Assembly: GCA_031761405.1 (NCBI GenBank)
Contig: JASEVX010000113.1
Span: 1-64,000 of the forward strand
Origin: Serripes groenlandicus
Taxonomy: Eukaryota; Mollusca; Bivalvia; Cardiida; Cardiidae
DNA length: 64,000 nt
Reading direction: 5' to 3'
The notes below the pieces were generated by a model. That model saw nothing but the letters and a program-made list of their open reading frames with translations, was not told the DNA's origin and did no database searches. Made by a program: the position numbers and the translations under genes. Of this stretch, positions 40,101-46,100 are shown one piece after another; within the stretch, counting starts at the first letter, position 1, and each line of letters opens with the position of its first letter.

Positions 40101-43100
40101 CACTATGCAAGATGTCTGTTCAAAGGGTCAGTATAACCCAGGCAAGATGTCTGACATTGTTCAAAGGGTCAATTTGCCCCATGCATGATGTCTGATATTG
40201 TTTTAAAGCGTCAGTAAAACTCATGTCGTTTTAACGTATCGGAATAACCAATGCAAGATGTCTAATGTTGTTTCAAAGGGTCAGTATACCCAATGCAAGA
40301 TATCTGATATTGTTTAAAAGGATCAGTATAACTCATGCATGATGTATAATGTTGTTTTAAAGGGTCAATATGGCCCATGCAAGACGTCTAAAAGGATTTC
40401 GAAGGGTCAGTATAGTTCAAACGAGATGTCTGAGACTGTTTCAAAGAGCCCGTATAGCTAATGCGAGACGTCTGAAATGCTTTAAATGAGACAGTATAGC
40501 TGATACACTGTTAAAGGTTATACCTATTTAAAACAATTGTTTAATTTTAAAAGTTCAAGTCCACAATTCACCTATCTCAATACAATTTAGAAACTTGTCA
40601 CCTAGAAATCACAGTATTCATATATTAAACAAAAACGTATAAGCGTGTTGTAGATATAGCTAACCTGTTTTACATGTCAGGTCCGTTTCGTTAAATCCCT
40701 CCATACAATAACTACAGTCTCCACTTACTTTGTCACATATTTCATTAATTGTACAGTTACCGCACTCACTCGAACAGTTCTTTCCGTAGGTCCCATTTGT
40801 ACATTCTATAAAATAAAATATCAAATGTGACCCGGATGATTACGCTCTACAATGTTATATGTACTTGGTTTACTCTGTAGTTCGTTATATTGTATTCCAA
40901 AACACTGTCCGTAGGTATTAGTTCAACTACCACCTAACTCATTACAGTTTTGACCAAATGTTCTAGCCGTACATTCTGTGACAATTACATATTAGTTGCA
41001 TCATTTCCAAGGATAAGTATAGATCCTGCGATTAATAAAGACTTAGGATATGGTTCACAATATATATCCTAGTGCATCATAGATGCATGAACAAATGGAA
41101 TATGTCTGACGATAATATCCAACAAACGGGCATGTTCAAAACAATCTTCTTACTTCATTAAAGTTGCTAATTTGCCCTAATTTATTAATCAAACTGCTTT
41201 TGTTTTCGGAAACAATATAACATTATGTTGTTTACTGTTTAATATCCAACTTTCCGAGTCAAAATAATACGTTTGTATATATATTTGAATAAAACGTATA
41301 TAAATATATTTTATATCATATCACTTATTGAATTAGTCAAAAACCATATTATAATTTAAAAACCATGTTTCTAAATATAATTAAGAAACTTCACCTATAT
41401 ATTGGAGCAAGGAATTCCATATTAAGCAAAAACATATATGTGTCCCATTGTAAGTGTAACTTACCTGTTTTACATGTCAGATCCGTTTCGTTATATCCCC
41501 CCATACAGTATCTACAGTCTCCATTTACTTTGTCACATATTTCGTTATTTGTACAGTTACCGCACTCATTCGAACAATTCCTTCCGTAGGTTCCATTTTC
41601 ACATTCTACACAATAAAGGGGAATACGGACTTATTTTCAACCTTGCTTACTATATAAATCAGATTAAAACTCTATTATTTGTTTTAGTGACACTATCCAT
41701 ACTGCTTATCAATCGTAGGATACAATCAATTATAGCGATGTCAACGTATACAAGTATATTTGTAACCAATGATTTATCCATGTACGGAAAGATCCAATAT
41801 ATAACGCTCTATCAGGGTGTTGCAAAAGCTACATGGCAATGGGAGCGTCCATAATTATCGTCGAAGTTTATGGTATAAGGATACCCGTCTAAAGGAGACG
41901 TTATCAACCGTACATGTTTACTATGATAATAACTTCTTTCAGATATCAAATGCAACCTCAAACATTACAAAGACTTTTACCATTAAGTTTAAACAGTATG
42001 TTTAAACAGTATGTTTAAACAGTATGTTTAAACAGTCTGTTTGAAATATTCAAATGACATAACTTTAAGGCTATGATACTCAAATAAAAAAGTGAGGAAA
42101 CTACAAAGACTTATTAAAATGGTAAGGTAAATAGACATTTAGGCGACAGGAAATGTGAACATGCTTTTTTTTTAAAACAGATATTATAACGAGCAATTGT
42201 ATTTCACTCATAGTTTTAAAGATGCTTTGTAAACAATGACAGGCCCCATAAATGTGACATGAAAAACGTCAGATACAGGTTTATGTAATACTCAATATGA
42301 CATAAAAGGTCATCTATATCCTTAGTATTGAGTTTTATTTCTGTTTATATTTCAGTATCGTTTGTTATTACAATCAAATTTGTTTAAAACAAAACACAAC
42401 GGTATGTTTTGTGCATTGATAAGACTCACGCAATTCAATGACTAAATTCAAGTTTCAAATAAATACCCAGTTCGCTATAAGTATTTTTTCCTCTTAGTTA
42501 GATAAAGTTTACGTAATATTAAGTTATGTTATGTACTTGTGTTACAATGCAAATCTATAAGTATGTATCCATCTTCACAATCAGCGCATAGTCCTAAAAT
42601 ATGGTGACAGCTACTTCCATGTCTACATTTACGACATGTACTCTAACAGTTTACTCCGTAATTCAAGGTTAGTGAACAATATGAATTCATAACAACACTC
42701 AAAGCAACAATGTTTTGTGCACAGATTTGTTTAACTGTTAATATTTCTTTTGAATAGTCTTTTATACGATTATTAAACATCAGTCACCGGTCAAATACAA
42801 AGTCAAATTATTAAATAGCTTGGTATACTGGAAGTGCTGTTTTTTAATGAATATATATTTCGTATATAAAAGTCACATAATCTGAGCGTTCGTATGCTCA
42901 ATGTTAAACATTTCGAAATATACAGTAACTGCCAGTGAACAGGTCACAACATTTATGTAACTAGAAACGGCTTATTACAAGGAATGACCATTTACGTGTG
43001 TAACAATGCAAATCAAGTTGTATCCATCTTCACAATCAGTGCAAAGTCCAGATATATGGTGACAGCTACATCCATTTCTACATGATCCAGATGCACTTGA

Positions 43101-46100
43101 ACAGTTTACTCCGTCCGTATCACGCTCACAATATGTTGGAATAAAACATGTACTATATCTCAGCAGGAAATCGCGTCTTATTAATCTACCCAATCCATAC
43201 AAACGTAGTTTGAAAAAACAACATCGTATGACCTACAAGCCATATACATACACATTTGATATGGATGCAGATTAAATATCAGTGAACAATATAAATTCAT
43301 AACAATAATCAAATAAGCAATGTTTTGTTCACAGGTTTGTTAAAGTCTAAACATATTTCTTCGCTAGTTAATATACGATTATGAAATATCAGTCAACGAT
43401 CAAATGCAAGGTCACAACATTAAACAGTTTGGCATACTAGAAATGTTGTATTGTAAGAAAAAATATATTACTAATATGAAAGTCACATATCTTAGTGATG
43501 CAGAGCTATGGTCAATGCTAACAAAATCGATATATATATTAGCTGTCAGTGTAAAGGTCACACCATTTGTATAACTAGAAATAGCTTAATACAAGTATTT
43601 ACTATTTACTTTCATGACGTATTACCTTCAGTGCATGTATATCATCTCCATTCAGACTGACATACTTCAAATAAAACATTCCTGTGTCAATCGGCCCTAC
43701 ACAGTGACATTGCTTTAAACACACAGAGCATTTCTATTATCAAAATTGTTTCACGTTTTAAACTGAGAAACTTACTTTTTTGAATAAGTTGCCATGAAGT
43801 TATAAAACCTCATGTTAATTAATGTAAACTACTTACCTTCGCTACATGTTAGCCCTCTAAATCCAGGTTGACATATTCCAGTCGGACATATACCAGTGTC
43901 AAGAGGACATGTGTCTCTGTCACAGTGACACTGTTCTACACATCCAGATCCGAAATATCCATTCGAACATTCTGTAAAATGATACGAGTATTGAACACCG
44001 AATAACTTTTTAGTTTATTAGAATCAAAAGACATGCACCAGTGTTTAACGGCCAAGAAGCATTCTGATTATTGACTATCACCTTCATAACCATTTTAAAC
44101 GAGCATAACTACAGCATTTTATACATGAACGTCCAACCGTACATAACGCTATTCATGAATATACAAGCGTCGAAATGATACGTGTTCTTTATGTTCATTG
44201 TGACAGTAAACAAATCAGACTGGATGGTCTGGTTATGGTCTAGTTATATAAACATTGAATAATAACATCTCCATGTATCAACTCGTATTATCATAAAGTT
44301 TTATAAATTAACGGGACAATTGGAATGTTGATACCATTTGATATATCTAGAATATGGTAATGTCTTTTGTGTTTAATGTCATGCTTATTGTGAAAATGAA
44401 TTAATTGACAGCGGACTCGGAGTACATCGTTTTATCTACCTCACTCCACTCGATGGATACATTCGTTAATTTCGATCTACCTAGTCGTTCTTTGTAAACC
44501 ACCAACGAATATTCTCGAAAGTACCAAGTGTATTTATTGTTCGAGAGAAGCCGACCGAACGTCCAGTCTTTAAGCATATGTTATTGCCAAAATACATGTA
44601 TAACACATTGACCAACTCAGATACGGCCATTCCAAAATTATGTAATATGGTAAGACGTGGTTTTGTAATACAATCAGTTTCCAGTAAGCAACAACTTAGT
44701 TTAACGCGAACACGATTACCTTCTAAAAAAATATGCAATTGTGTCAGTCCATTACCAAGACCGTAAAGAATTGATATTAATACACGAGTGACTAAGCCTA
44801 TAGATGAACACATTTAAAAGTTTAAAACCTAGTTGATTGAAATTTAAGTGTTTAAGATAAGTACAACAAAATATTGAGAACGCTGATTCAAATAATTTGT
44901 GTAGATTCTTTTTTTTGTTTGTTTTGACAAGTCCAAACAAGGCTTGAACAAAGTAATCATTCAAATCTATCCGACTCTTTTTTAAACATCTTCATAGACT
45001 GGCGATTTAATTATTGTTAGAATAAAGATGAGAATAAAGATGACTGCACTTATTTCGAATCCTAGATTGAAATACAAAGTATTTACGGTCACTTATGATA
45101 TAATATTTTGGCACAGATGAAATGAGAAAAAAGATGCAAAAGTCGTGTCCGCCGTCAATAGGTTGTCTTAATGCCTATGTTTAAAGAAATTGCGTCTCTA
45201 AAATAATTAAAGTCGCGTATTACAATAAAATAGTAACATTGTCTTCATTTTGAATTCAACCTGTTGAACTTTCGAAGACCGATGAATCTCCTCTCCTAAT
45301 TAAGTACACATTGTATAAACATGGCCAATGCAACAACTCATATAATTCCTCCATACATCTTTTTAATTGAATGTAAAGGAACTGTTGACACTTTCTAATG
45401 GGACAATTACTTCTGTTTAGAGAAGAAAAGAAAAAATATTCACAGTTTCTGCACAACCTACGTTCGCTACATGTTTCTCCTCTATACCCAGGTTCACATA
45501 TCCCTGAAGGACAAACTCCTGTATCAGTCGGGCATTGGTCTCCATTGCAATGACATTCATTGTCACAGGCTTTACCATACGTTCCATCAGCGCAATCTAC
45601 AAGATAACGTAACGTTAAGTTTTAAATGTTTGCATTTAAGCGTAATACTAAACACCTTGCAAATGATATCATGCAGTTATATAAATACGTTTATGCATGT
45701 ACTTCTTTGTTGCTATTGGTGTTCTTTGTTGTATTGTTGTTGTTTCTCAAGCATATGTTTTGAAAATGCGTTTCTATGGTAACTATAAGTTCTGTTCTCG
45801 ACATATGCACACCAAATATTAAACTATTATCAACACTTTGAGCTCACAAAAGAGAATTTTCACTATCTCGAGTAAGAGTATCTAACTTCTAAATCCACTA
45901 AGCCGTTCTGATACACTTTACCTAAATATCAAGATAATGCAAGATAGCTAAAACAGCAAAGCTCAATAAAACCTCTGTATGGACTGTCTTGTGTAATTAG
46001 TAAATATTTAGGAATAACGTTTAAAACTATCGAACAATAGAACATCAATGAGCAATACGTCAAATAAACTGTCGTAGCTATATCTAAACGTTGACTTACC

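Noticed and set aside
44481..44813. A possible additional exon or gene (110 codons, minus strand)
   Set aside because: It has no phase-1 borders, no cysteine pattern and no recognised motif, and it sits in an ectodomain intron.
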